Shown here piece by piece: positions 27,124 to 36,314 of a DNA stretch of 64,000 nucleotides; within the stretch, counting starts at the first letter, position 1, and the number at the start of each line of letters is the position of its first letter. This stretch comes from Eisenbergiella sp900555195 (GTDB lineage: Bacteria > Bacillota > Clostridia > Lachnospirales > Lachnospiraceae). Made by a program: the position numbers and the translations under genes. Location: contig CABUMH010000001.1 in the NCBI GenBank assembly GCA_902492555.1, positions 1 to 64,000 on the forward strand. The letters run 5' to 3'. The notes beneath the pieces are model-generated. The model worked only from the letters and a program-made list of their open reading frames with translations, did no database searches and had not been told where the DNA came from.

Positions 27124-28683
27124 ATGAAAAGAGCAAACGAGTGGAAGAAAAGAAATAGATGGACCGGATTATGGGGAATCGCGGCATGCATTTTGAGCCT
27201 GTGCGTCAGCCTGCCGGTTCTGGCGGCGGAAACAGGAAATGCCTATTGCGGGAAAATCTCCGAAGGAGAACTGACGGTTTTCGTATCTGATCCCGGAGGC
27301 ACAGAGGAGGTTCTCTGCCAGGTGGGGACCGTTCCCTGTGAGGAAGTACATGCGGTCAGCCAGGAAGAGGACGGTTTCCCGGTGGAAACAGTTCTGCTGG
27401 TGGACAATTCTCTGTCAGTGGAGGAAACCTACAGGCCTGCTATTGCGCAGCTTCTACAGGATATGGTGGGCGCACGCCTGGAAGAAGAATGTTTTACGCT
27501 GGCTACCTTTGATGAAGAACTGCACTATCTGGTCACGGAGAGCTCAGACTATACGGAACTGAAGAATGCGATCGAATCCATCACCTATCAGGATCAGGAA
27601 ACGAATGTTACGGATGTCCTGTATGAATGTTTGTCGGATTTGCGGGAAAAGGAAGGGGATTCTTTAAGAAGGATCCTGCTGATTTCAGATGGAATGGACA
27701 GCGAAACCGTTGGCTATTCCCAGCAGGAATTATTTGACTTGATATCGGAATACACCTGTCCCATTTATACGCTGGGATGTACTTATAGAGACAATAGCGA
27801 GGAACTGGAAAGCATGTTCCGTCTGTCCAGGCAGACGGGCAGTGCCTGGTTTTTGCTGGATGAAGTGGAAAATACGGATGAAGTTCTGAAAGCGATCCGG
27901 GAAACGGATGCCATGCTGCGGGTGACGGCGACCCTTCCCGAAGAGGTCTGCGACGGAACCTCAAAAGGGGTGCTGATTACGGTCAGCGGAAGCGGGGGGA
28001 GCCATGAGGCATCCACCAGCATAAAAATGCCCTTTGCCGAGGCTGCGGCAGCAGAAGAGACAGAATCAGCCAGCCAGGAGACACAGGAGACTGTCCAGGA
28101 GAGTGAAGAAGCGGAAAACGTGCCTCGGCCTGCGGCCAGCCCAGGAGGAACCATGGCCTTTGTGGGAAAATGGTGGCCGCTGTTTGCAGGCTGCGTGGCT
28201 GTAGCAGTCATTCTGGTGATCCTAATCATCATCTTTACGATAAGAGGACGGAAGAATCAGGCGCCGGAGAAAAAGGAACCTGAAAAAGAGGAGAAGGAGC
28301 CGAAAGAGGAAAAGAAGCATGAAGAACCGGAGAAAGAGGATGTCGGCGGGGCAAAAACCTATATGCTCTGGCGGGGAACGAACGATCACATGCTGAAGCT
28401 TTCGGATCAGGACAGACCCTCCCGGATCCTGGAACTGCCGCTGAAGGATAAGGTGGTGATCGGTCGCAGCAAGGGACAGGCTGTATTTGATTACGAAAAG
28501 TCTGTTTCAGGAACGCATTGTGAGATCTCGGCCCGGAACGGACATTTCTATGTGAAAGATTTGCATTCCTCTAACGGCACAACGGTGAATGGCAAAGCGC
28601 TTCCTTCCGGAGGAGAGGCAGAGATTTATTCAGGAGCAATTCTGAATCTGGGAAGGCTGCGGCTGAAGGTGGAGATAAAATAA
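27124..28683 (+). CDS. Outer vWA domain, membrane helix and cytoplasmic FHA domain
   Basis: 519 residues. A signal peptide (WGIAACILSLCVSLPVLAA) leads to an extracellular von Willebrand A domain with the MIDAS start DNSLS near residue 93 and RILLISDGMDS further on. A Glu/Gln/Ser-rich stalk and one membrane helix (about 355-377) follow, then a charged Lys/Glu linker and an FHA domain at the C terminus (IGRS, SGTHCEI, SSNGTTVNGK). It could transmit the binding state of the outer vWA domain to a phosphothreonine partner inside, or recruit a phosphorylated protein to the membrane. The next gene is a PP2C phosphatase. Confidence 0.9.
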   Translation: MKRANEWKKRNRWTGLWGIAACILSLCVSLPVLAAETGNAYCGKISEGELTVFVSDPGGTEEVLCQVGTVPCEEVHAVSQEEDGFPVETVLLVDNSLSVEETYRPAIAQLLQDMVGARLEEECFTLATFDEELHYLVTESSDYTELKNAIESITYQDQETNVTDVLYECLSDLREKEGDSLRRILLISDGMDSETVGYSQQELFDLISEYTCPIYTLGCTYRDNSEELESMFRLSRQTGSAWFLLDEVENTDEVLKAIRETDAMLRVTATLPEEVCDGTSKGVLITVSGSGGSHEASTSIKMPFAEAAAAEETESASQETQETVQESEEAENVPRPAASPGGTMAFVGKWWPLFAGCVAVAVILVILIIIFTIRGRKNQAPEKKEPEKEEKEPKEEKKHEEPEKEDVGGAKTYMLWRGTNDHMLKLSDQDRPSRILELPLKDKVVIGRSKGQAVFDYEKSVSGTHCEISARNGHFYVKDLHSSNGTTVNGKALPSGGEAEIYSGAILNLGRLRLKVEIK

Positions 28684-28688
28684 AAGCG

Positions 28689-29444
28689 ATGAATTTGGAA
28701 GCGTTGGTTCTTTGCCGTACAGGCGCGGTAAGAAAAAACAATGAGGATGCTGCACTTGCCTACTGGGAGCGAGGGAGAGGCCTGTTCCTTGTGGCAGACG
28801 GTATGGGCGGATATGCAGAAGGTGAACGGGCCAGCGGCTGTATCGCAGAAAGAATGCGGGAATGGTGGTTGGAACTGGAACCGGCCAGGTATGCGGGTTG
28901 TGAAGAATTGGTTTTTGAAGAAGCCAAGCATGTGCTGGAGCGGGCGAATGAAGAGATCTACCGGTCAACTGCGAACGGACATATCTGTGGAAGCACGGTG
29001 GTTCTGCTGCTGGTGTGGGAGAAAAAAAGCTTCCTGCTCTCCGTAGGAGACAGCCGCTGCTATCTTCTTCCGGGAGGCCTGTTTGGCGGGTCCCTGGTGA
29101 GGCTGACCAGGGACGATGTCTGGGAAAACAGCGCGGCCGCTGCTGGGGTTCGTCAGAAGGAGAACCATCCGGATTATGGAAAGCTGACCAATGCGGTAGG
29201 GATCGGCACAGGAGTTAGGTATACGGCGTGTACGGACAGGCCCAAAGCAGGGGGTGTTTACCTGCTGTGTAGCGATGGAATTCATAAGTACTGTGCGGAG
29301 GAAACAATTCAGTCCAGCCTGCGGGCAGCTGCGGGCGGAAACCTGCAGAAGGCCATGGGCATTCTGGAACGGGAAGTGATCAGAAACGGAGCGAAAGATA
29401 ATTATTCGGCCGTGATCGTGAGAGTGAAAAAGGGAAACGTTTAA
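28689..29444 (+). CDS. PP2C-family Ser/Thr protein phosphatase
   Basis: 251 residues, soluble. It has the metal-dependent phosphatase motifs VRKNNEDAA, VADGMGGYAEGERAS, GDSRCY, LLCSDGI and KDNYSAVIV, which provide the Asp residues that hold the two metals. It is six bases after the FHA gene and probably removes phosphate groups placed by the membrane kinases at 11793 or 41371. Together with the FHA proteins this makes a full write-read-erase set within one locus. Confidence 0.92.
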   Translation: MNLEALVLCRTGAVRKNNEDAALAYWERGRGLFLVADGMGGYAEGERASGCIAERMREWWLELEPARYAGCEELVFEEAKHVLERANEEIYRSTANGHICGSTVVLLLVWEKKSFLLSVGDSRCYLLPGGLFGGSLVRLTRDDVWENSAAAAGVRQKENHPDYGKLTNAVGIGTGVRYTACTDRPKAGGVYLLCSDGIHKYCAEETIQSSLRAAAGGNLQKAMGILEREVIRNGAKDNYSAVIVRVKKGNV

Positions 29445-29521
29445 ATGGATGAGGGATCATACCGTTGTCTGAAGCTGGTTAGGACGCGGCAAATGAAACG
29501 AAGATAGGGGACGGAAGGCCT

Positions 29522-30766
29522 ATGGGAACGTGGAGCGTTAAGCTGCAGAAAATGAAGGATGTAATAGAAGAGGAATATACGTTCAGCGGCCAGCTTGAAG
29601 GCTGGAGCGAGGAAATCGACGGAATCCGCAGAGGGATTGATTTCCATGGAGCGGGAAGAGAGCGGGTAATATCGTGCCTTTTGGCTCTTTCCTCCAAGGC
29701 GTCGGAGGAAGGAAGCAAGATGCAGAAACTCGGAGACCGGCTGAACGAGATCTCAAATGCCTACAGGATTTCAGAGGATAAGATCTATTATAATGTGCTG
29801 ACGCAGAACCTGCCGGACTGGATACCTGACAACGTTCTGGATATGCTTGAATGGGCCGGAGTGGCGGCCGGAAGCGCCTGGGCGGCATTTGACTTTTTGC
29901 AGATGAATGTAAAACAGGAAGTGAAGCTGTTTACAGTTGATGCTTCAGAGGGATTGGATAAGCTGAAAGATATGGTCGAAGATAAAGTGAACGATCGCTT
30001 TGAAGATGAGGGATTCAGGAAAAGCTGGGGAGAAAAGGGTTATCTGGATCGCGAAGGGGTGTTGCATGAAGGAGAGCCGGATCTCGGGCCGGACGACATA
30101 GCGACAGGAAAGGTGTGGGAAGTCAGCGAAGAAGCGGAGGTCAGCATCCTGTCTGAGGAATGGGAGAGTTCCGGGGAAAACTGGAACGCGAAGTCCGCAG
30201 TAAAGATTGGAAAGGCAGGGATTTCGGGCAGCGCATATGCGGGATTATTTACGATTGATGAAAATGGACAGGCACATTTCGCACCGAGCGTTGGCGTTGA
30301 GATGGGAGCGGCGATAACCGCTTTTGAAGCGACAGGGGAAGCGACGATTGGAAACGATGTGTGGGGAGCTTATACAAAAGGCGAAGTGAAAGCTCTTTCA
30401 GCGGAATTGGAAGCAGAAATGACAGCGGGGCTGTATGATGAGAATAATAATTTTAACCCGCAGTTAAACGCGGGAGTTTCTGCAGAAACGGTGTTGGTTG
30501 AGGCCGGAGGGACCATTGGAGGCACAATAGCAGGGGTGGGCTTGGCAGCCAGCGGTTCTGTAGGAGTAGGTGCAGGAGCTCATGCGGATATCGGATATAA
30601 AGATGGAGTTCTTTCGTTTGACGTGGGCGCATACGTCGGCGTGGGGGCCAGCGTGGAATTTGAGATTGATGTGGGCAGCATAGCTGAGGCGTCAATAGAA
30701 GCGGCGGTGGATGCAGGCGACATGATCGCGGACGCAGCCCAGGCAGTTTGGGACTTTTTATGGTAG
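29522..30766 (+). CDS. Candidate T7SS effector with helical leader and Gly-rich C-terminal domain
   Basis: 414 residues. The first 90 are helical with the look of WXG/LXG-type secretion domains (WSVKLQKMKDVIEEEY, GWSEEIDGIRRGI, LGDRLNEISNAYRISEDKIY). The last 220 are alternating Gly/Ala/Val-rich strands (AGISGSAYAGLF, GGTIGGTIAGVGLAAS, VGVGAGAHADIGY) without Cys. Glycine-zipper membrane-active toxins secreted by T7SS have comparable composition, but I see no recognised toxin motif. Two DUF4176-type genes follow, which often accompany LXG effectors. There is no obvious separate immunity gene. It may instead be a structural or surface protein. Confidence 0.7.
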   Translation: MGTWSVKLQKMKDVIEEEYTFSGQLEGWSEEIDGIRRGIDFHGAGRERVISCLLALSSKASEEGSKMQKLGDRLNEISNAYRISEDKIYYNVLTQNLPDWIPDNVLDMLEWAGVAAGSAWAAFDFLQMNVKQEVKLFTVDASEGLDKLKDMVEDKVNDRFEDEGFRKSWGEKGYLDREGVLHEGEPDLGPDDIATGKVWEVSEEAEVSILSEEWESSGENWNAKSAVKIGKAGISGSAYAGLFTIDENGQAHFAPSVGVEMGAAITAFEATGEATIGNDVWGAYTKGEVKALSAELEAEMTAGLYDENNNFNPQLNAGVSAETVLVEAGGTIGGTIAGVGLAASGSVGVGAGAHADIGYKDGVLSFDVGAYVGVGASVEFEIDVGSIAEASIEAAVDAGDMIADAAQAVWDFLW

Positions 30767-30815
30767 AATAGAGACAAAGATGTCTGATCTTATAGACAGA
30801 AAGGCAGGAGCATAA

Positions 30816-31139
30816 ATGAAGAAAGATTTTTTACCTGTAGGAACGGTGGTCAGCCTGAAGAATTCCAAGGTGAAAGTAATGATTATGGGATATTATCCTT
30901 CCGGAAACGCAAAGCCGGGATATGTGTGGGATTATTCAGGCGTTCTGTATCCGATGGGATACACGGACGGTTCCCAGATCCTGCAGTTTGATGCGGAGCA
31001 GATCGGTGAAGTGATGGCCATGGGTTATCAGGATGTGGAGCAGTTCTCCTTTATCGAAAGGCTGCAGGAAGCGGCGGAGAAGGTAAAGACACAGGAGAAA
31101 GAGGAAGAGGCGCCGGATGCGGACGGAAAGACGGAATGA
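30816..31139 (+). CDS. DUF4176-type T7SS-associated protein 1
   Basis: 107 residues. The pattern LPVGTVVSLKNSKVKVMIMGYY, WDYSGVLYPMGY and an acidic tail after MGYQDVEQFSF matches the DUF4176 proteins found beside LXG effectors in Bacillota T7SS clusters, where they are thought to help target effectors. Soluble and cytoplasmic. It is paralogous to the next gene. Confidence 0.8.
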   Translation: MKKDFLPVGTVVSLKNSKVKVMIMGYYPSGNAKPGYVWDYSGVLYPMGYTDGSQILQFDAEQIGEVMAMGYQDVEQFSFIERLQEAAEKVKTQEKEEEAPDADGKTE

Positions 31140-31214
31140 GCGTAATGGTTCGGAACAGGCCGAACTGCTGCGGACAATAGAGAATGTGCGGCAATAAGGA
31201 ATGGAGGAAAGCAT

Positions 31215-31499
31215 ATGTTTGAGAAGACTTTACCCATCGGCAGCGTCGTTCTGCTGGAGGGGGCAAAGAAACGGCTGTTGATCGTGGGATATCATAAATG
31301 CATACAGGGAAAACCGGAGAAAGTCTATGATTATATTGGCTGCCCCTATCCGGAAGGATTTCTCGCGCCGGACAAGATGGCCCTGTTTGACCACAGCCAA
31401 ATCCGTCACATTTTTGCGCTGGGATTCCAGAATCTAGATCAGTTTGCGTTTCGGGAAAAGCTGGAGCAGGCGCTTCAGAAGGAAGAAGACAGGCAGTAA
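31215..31499 (+). CDS. DUF4176-type T7SS-associated protein 2
   Basis: 94 residues, LPIGSVVLLEGAKKRLLIVGYH start, YDYIGCPYPEGF core and LGFQNLDQFAFREKL end, the same family as the gene before it. Two adjacent members after one candidate effector suggest either a heteromeric targeting factor or a partner for an effector encoded elsewhere. Confidence 0.8.
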   Translation: MFEKTLPIGSVVLLEGAKKRLLIVGYHKCIQGKPEKVYDYIGCPYPEGFLAPDKMALFDHSQIRHIFALGFQNLDQFAFREKLEQALQKEEDRQ

Positions 31500-31538
31500 G
31501 CAGGCAGAAAGTGGTAAACGGAACAAAGGAGAAAAGGA

Positions 31539-33104
31539 ATGTTTTGTACGAAATGCGGGAAACCGATTCCAGAGGGAAGTCATTTTTGCCCCAGCTGTGG
31601 GAACAGAATGGATGGGGAGGCGGGCGGATGGCAGAGCCCGCCTGCCGCTTCGCAGAATGCTGGAGGGGATGGGAGCAATGGAAGGCGTGATAAGGGAAAG
31701 GGCGGAAAGAAAGCGCTCATAGGGATTCTGGTGTTTCTGCTGGTTGCAGCGGTGGGAACGGCAGGATTTTTTGTGATCCGCACCTTGCTGGGCGGGCAGG
31801 AAGAGCAGGAGGAAATCACTGCCTGGAACAATGATGACGGAGAGGGAGAAGATGCCCTGACGGATGAGCGGGAAACTGTCCCGCAGGAAGAGAGCGGAAG
31901 CGGGGAAGACGGAACAGATGCCTCCGGTGGGGAACCTTTTGAGGCAGGTGGCGCTCAGGAAGGGACGGAGACGGCGGAAGAAACGGGCTCTGCCGTGGAA
32001 ACGGAAGCGATCGGAGAGATGGCTTATGATCCAAGCGAGGGAGGAATCCATCGCTATGAATTCTATGTGGAAGACTGTTCCTGGTCCGAGGCATTTGCAA
32101 AGGCGCAGGAAAAGGGCGGCTATCTGGTGCATATCAACAGCCAGGAAGAATATGATGCCATCCTCTCGCAGATTGAAGAGCTGGAATATGGGAAAATTCA
32201 ATTTTACCTGGGTTCCTGCAGAGATGAAGGAGAACATGCCTATTATTGGCGGGATGCTCAAAACCGTGCTTACGGTGAACGGATAGATGGAGCGGAGTAT
32301 TGGTGCGCAGCGCAGTGGCTGGATGGGGAACCGAGTTTTGCATATGAAGAGACGCAGGAGGACTGTATCAATATGTACTATAATTCCTCTGAAGGCAGAT
32401 GGGTGTGGAATGATATTCCCAATGATCTTCTCGGCACAGCGCCTGGGTACAGCGGGATTGTTGGGTATATTGTAGAATATGAGGGAGGAACAGATTCCGG
32501 CTTCGATGGCGATGATTTAATAGAAAAGGGCGCGGGAGAGTTTGACGCAAGCGGATATGTGAATGGGGTATTAAGAAACATCTATTTTGGAGATTCTTTC
32601 GCATATCGTGAACAGGTAAATATTACGGAAGAAGAGGCGCGTGAAGAATACGAAGAAGGATTAAGCGTGGAAGCGGATTTTTTTATGGAATACTGCGGTA
32701 TTCCGACGCTTTCTGATGATGTATATCAAGAACTTAAGAATATGTACCGCCAGATATACCAGTATTCTAAGTTCGAGGTTAAGGAAGCGCTGAAGGATGG
32801 GGTAGATTATCAGGTGGAGGTGCTGATTAGCCCTATTGATATTATCTCGAAGAATATGGATGGACTGTCCGAGCTTATTGACTCTTTTACGGAAACGATA
32901 ACAGAGGATAATTATTCGGATGAACAGGAAGTTTACGATGCGGTTATGAGAGAAATTATAGCATTCATTAAAGACGATATGGATAATTTGGGATATGAAG
33001 ATCAAGTATCCGTGATGATTATGGTGGAGCAGGATGTGGATGGTTACTATGGTATCAGTAGCGAGGCGGTCAGTGCGATCGATCAGGAAATCATAAGATA
33101 TTGA
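31539..33104 (+). CDS. Zinc-ribbon membrane protein with C-type lectin-like outer domain
   Basis: 521 residues: zinc ribbon at the N terminus (CTKCG...CPSCG), basic linker, membrane helix (about 65-87), acidic stalk, then a C-type lectin-like domain (about 170-325). That domain opens HRYEFYVEDCSWSEAFAKAQEKGGYLVHINSQEE, has YLGSCRDEGE in the middle and a WVWNDIP segment near its end. A last domain of about 190 residues (YVNGVLRNIYFGD...) resembles DUF5105-type lipoprotein repeats. It probably displays a ligand-binding module outside the cell. A member of the locus-wide zinc-ribbon family. Confidence 0.85.
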   Translation: MFCTKCGKPIPEGSHFCPSCGNRMDGEAGGWQSPPAASQNAGGDGSNGRRDKGKGGKKALIGILVFLLVAAVGTAGFFVIRTLLGGQEEQEEITAWNNDDGEGEDALTDERETVPQEESGSGEDGTDASGGEPFEAGGAQEGTETAEETGSAVETEAIGEMAYDPSEGGIHRYEFYVEDCSWSEAFAKAQEKGGYLVHINSQEEYDAILSQIEELEYGKIQFYLGSCRDEGEHAYYWRDAQNRAYGERIDGAEYWCAAQWLDGEPSFAYEETQEDCINMYYNSSEGRWVWNDIPNDLLGTAPGYSGIVGYIVEYEGGTDSGFDGDDLIEKGAGEFDASGYVNGVLRNIYFGDSFAYREQVNITEEEAREEYEEGLSVEADFFMEYCGIPTLSDDVYQELKNMYRQIYQYSKFEVKEALKDGVDYQVEVLISPIDIISKNMDGLSELIDSFTETITEDNYSDEQEVYDAVMREIIAFIKDDMDNLGYEDQVSVMIMVEQDVDGYYGISSEAVSAIDQEIIRY

Positions 33105-33120
33105 ATGAGGGAAAAGGAAA

Positions 33121-34914
33121 ATGTATTGTACCTTATGCGGCAGGAGGCTGCCGGAGGGAGGCGGGCAGTGTCCTTATTGCGCGCAGACGGAGGACTCCGG
33201 AGGCTTGGAAACAGGGAAGCGGAGCAGGATGCGGACGGAAAATACCGGCCCTGGGAAAAAGAGGGGCTTTGTGGCAAAGAGGATTATTCTGGCAGCGGTG
33301 CTTCTTCTGCTTGCGGCGGACGTGGCAGGAATCATAGCTATTTATCATCGGTCATTGGCCAAAGAACAATACGAAGAACAGTGTTTTCTGGGAGAACGAT
33401 ATCTGGAAGAACTGGATTATGAAGCCGCCATCGCGGCCTTTGAGGAAGCGATCCGGATCAACCCGAAGAGGGAGGATGCGTACCTGGGCATGGCGGAGGC
33501 ATATGCCGGTCTGGGAGAATATGAGGAAGCGGAAGAGATCCTGAAGGAAGCCTATTCCATTGTCCATACGGAAAGACTGAAAGAAAGAATGGATGAACTG
33601 GAGGAAGAATGGGAGGCGGAAGAAGAACTGCGCGCGAAGATGCAGACGGAAAATTCCCGGCGGGAGAATCCGCCCGGGGAAGGCCTGATGGAAGAGGAAG
33701 GACAGCAGGAGAAACAGACAGGGGACAACGCAGCCCGACAGGTCTTGGAAGGAACAGGACAGGATGGAGAGATCCCGCTTTATGAGCATGGAGAGGTAAC
33801 GCTGGAGGGATGGCTGGAGAAAGAGGAAACAGAGCACATAGGAGGCGAATTTATGTTTACCACTTATGTGTTGTACCTGGATCAGCCTGGGGCCTTCTGC
33901 GTTACGGATCAGGATACTGGTTCAGGAGAAGAATATGTGACAGAAATCCAGGATTCTGTACAGGTGTCGGATGATGTGGAAGGTGTCGCAGAGGCTGCGG
34001 GGCAGCATGTGCAGATTCGGGGTGAGGTGGACGCGTGCCAGACTACGCCATATTATATCAGGGACGTGGCCGTTTATTCCGGGGTCTGCAGGGTGACGGA
34101 AGATGCATTCAGGAGAAGAGCATTAAGCGAATCAGAGTTGCTCGCTATCACAGAAGCAGAAGCTAACCATGGGATCACAGACTATGTATATATTGATATG
34201 GATCACGACGGGGTCAACGAATTAATAGGCGTTTATCCTGATGAAAAAAATATATATCAAGTATGGTACTGCAGTAGCGACGGTGAAACATGCGAATTGG
34301 TTCATCAAAGTGATGATGGATATGGGATGGAGGAATGCGATATTGAATTGTTGGAGGTGGGTAATGAAACGCACGTTGTAGTAAATGCGTATCGATTGGC
34401 TGGAACGGGGAAATGTTATTCTATTTTGGCGTTGAAGAGTCAAGAGATTATTTGCCTCGTTTCAAATGGATATGGTTCTGTTTCCATGACGGATACAGAT
34501 GATATTAAATTGGTGGTAGAGAGTTATGATGGGTTGTATGATCCGGTAATTGATGCGGAATCTGTTCATACATGGAAGGATACCTATCTTTTTTATGACG
34601 GAAGCCAATATAAGGAATACGGGGCAACGGAAATATCTGAAAAGGAATTTATGGAGTATCAAAATGCACAAGAAATAAAAGATACGATTGAAAAGGAACT
34701 ATGGCAGTCAAATATATCATTTTTGGATTTTTCATATTTCAGAAGAAAAAATGGGATATTGCATATCCAATGCAATGCGTACAATGATTTGGGAGAGATA
34801 TGGTACGGATATTATACTGCCAGATATGTTGGCAGCGAGTTGAGCGTAGATATCGGAGAATATAATCCAGGACAAATGGCATCGAGTTTTTCAGACTTGG
34901 AAATAGTATATTAA
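33121..34914 (+). CDS. Zinc-ribbon, TPR membrane protein (module copy A)
   Basis: 597 residues. Zinc ribbon (CTLCG...CPYCA), membrane helix (about 58-78), then a two-repeat TPR unit (LGERYLEELDYEAAIAAFEEAI and YAGLGEYEEAEEILKEAY), predicted outside. A coiled charged stretch leads to a beta-rich domain (GEVTLEGWLEKEE ... VQIRGEV) shared closely with the protein at 37989. The last 230 residues differ from that copy and hold a YIDMDHDGVNELIGVY motif typical of calcium-binding or VCBS-like repeats. First gene of a three-gene module that is repeated at 37989-40392. Confidence 0.83.
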   Translation: MYCTLCGRRLPEGGGQCPYCAQTEDSGGLETGKRSRMRTENTGPGKKRGFVAKRIILAAVLLLLAADVAGIIAIYHRSLAKEQYEEQCFLGERYLEELDYEAAIAAFEEAIRINPKREDAYLGMAEAYAGLGEYEEAEEILKEAYSIVHTERLKERMDELEEEWEAEEELRAKMQTENSRRENPPGEGLMEEEGQQEKQTGDNAARQVLEGTGQDGEIPLYEHGEVTLEGWLEKEETEHIGGEFMFTTYVLYLDQPGAFCVTDQDTGSGEEYVTEIQDSVQVSDDVEGVAEAAGQHVQIRGEVDACQTTPYYIRDVAVYSGVCRVTEDAFRRRALSESELLAITEAEANHGITDYVYIDMDHDGVNELIGVYPDEKNIYQVWYCSSDGETCELVHQSDDGYGMEECDIELLEVGNETHVVVNAYRLAGTGKCYSILALKSQEIICLVSNGYGSVSMTDTDDIKLVVESYDGLYDPVIDAESVHTWKDTYLFYDGSQYKEYGATEISEKEFMEYQNAQEIKDTIEKELWQSNISFLDFSYFRRKNGILHIQCNAYNDLGEIWYGYYTARYVGSELSVDIGEYNPGQMASSFSDLEIVY

Positions 34915-34954
34915 ATCCATTTTCCGATAGCGTAGGAAAATGGAGGATAAAGCG

Positions 34955-35302
34955 ATGTTGATCGAGGCGGCGCCCCTTCCAGATGTATGGGTGATGGGTG
35001 GCATGGAGCATGGAAGCGCAATCTCCCTTTGTGCCGTGCGGATAGCGGCAAGATTCGCCTCTGTAATGTGGGAGACAGCAGGATTTACCGTTTTTGGAAA
35101 GGTAGGCTGGAACTGCTGACTCATGACCATACGCTGGCCCAGCAAATGCTTGACATGGGGTGTAGAAGTCTTTGGGGTTCCCGTTTTAGAAGAAGGGAAC
35201 GCAGTAAGAGGGGAAAAGACGGAGCGCCTCGTGGAAGCGGCCCTGGAAAATGGCGGAGAGGATAATGTTACGGCGATGCTGTTGGAGGGAAAGGAAAGAT
35301 GA
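34955..35302 (+). pseudogene. Decayed PP2C phosphatase gene (module copy A)
   Basis: The start ATG, with GGAGG upstream, reads MLIEAAPLPDVW, matching the opening of the intact phosphatase at 39474 (MLIEAAVITDVG). The following 90 residues or so, including DGMGG, are missing. The frame then shifts to one reading IRLCNVGDSRIYRFWKGRLELL and shifts again to the closing EKTERLVEAALENGGEDNVT, which ends in TGA overlapping the next start. An internal deletion with frame changes, so inactive. Confidence 0.85.
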
Positions 35303-36303
35303 AGTGCAAAAGATGCGGCTATGATAATCCAGAGAATTCGATGTTCTGTACAAGGTGCGGCGCACCCCTGCTACAAGATGTTCGCGAGGAGAAGCAGAAT
35401 CCTGAGGAATGGGAAGGGCGTTCTCACAAAAAAAGAAGAGGATGGCTGTGGGTATTGCTGCTCCTTCTGGTAGTCTGCCTTTTGGCTGCCGCTGTCATAT
35501 GGATTTGGGTGAAGAGAATGGAGAGCAGTCCGTCTGAAAACGTCTGGGAAAGCGGCCGGACTTTTGAAGCGCGGGACGAGGACATAGATGAGACAAAAAA
35601 TACGGAGGAAGAACGTGCCGGGACGAAAGATATGGGCAGCGCGTTCCTGATGGAGGAAGAAACTGCGCAGGGGTTCCATGATGGTCAGGATGGAAACGCG
35701 GCAGAAGAGTATGACGAGATGGAGCCAGCGCCTAAAACAGAGCAGTCCCCTGAGACGGCGGAAGCTTTTGAAACGACAGGTATGCCTGAAACAGACACAG
35801 AATCCGGCACAGAGACGGAGGCAAGGGCCTATGTAAGGAGCGGGCCGCTGCCGCTTGAAGCGTCCGTAGAAGCTTCTTCCACCCTGACAGGAGGAGACTA
35901 TGACGTGGGAAATCTGCTAGACGAAGATTTGACCACCGCATGGCATGAAGGCGCGGAAGGAATGGGAGAAGGCGAATCGGTCACCTTCTATTTCGCGGAA
36001 GAGGAATTGATATATGGACTGGCATTCATTCCGGGTTATTTAAAGAGCAGCAAATTGTTTATCGAAAACGGACGGCCCACTAAGCTGCGGATAGATGTTG
36101 GGGAGATGTCCATGGCGGTCATGATTGAGGAATATGAACCGGACTTTGAGAGCGTGTCCGCGTCCATGCTGTATGCGGAATTTCCGGAACCGGTATATGC
36201 CAAAGAACTGATGGTAACGATTGTATCCGCGATACGGGGAGAAAAATATGAGGATACGGGGATTACGGAAATGTATCCTTATACCTATAAATGGGCGGAA
36301 TGA
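35299..36303 (+). CDS. Zinc-ribbon membrane protein with discoidin-like outer domain
   Basis: 334 residues: zinc ribbon (MKCKRCG...CTRCG), membrane helix (about 48-70), acidic Glu/Thr stalk, then a C-terminal jelly-roll (about 190-334) opening LEASVEASSTLTGG and NLLDEDLTTAWHEGAEGMGEGESVTF. This is the pattern of F5/8-type (discoidin, NADase-type glycan-binding) domains. It likely binds carbohydrate outside the cell. The ATG overlaps the end of the decayed phosphatase by four bases. A collapsed copy of this gene lies at 40259. Confidence 0.85.
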   Translation: MKCKRCGYDNPENSMFCTRCGAPLLQDVREEKQNPEEWEGRSHKKRRGWLWVLLLLLVVCLLAAAVIWIWVKRMESSPSENVWESGRTFEARDEDIDETKNTEEERAGTKDMGSAFLMEEETAQGFHDGQDGNAAEEYDEMEPAPKTEQSPETAEAFETTGMPETDTESGTETEARAYVRSGPLPLEASVEASSTLTGGDYDVGNLLDEDLTTAWHEGAEGMGEGESVTFYFAEEELIYGLAFIPGYLKSSKLFIENGRPTKLRIDVGEMSMAVMIEEYEPDFESVSASMLYAEFPEPVYAKELMVTIVSAIRGEKYEDTGITEMYPYTYKWAE

Positions 36304-36314
36304 GGATGAGAAAG

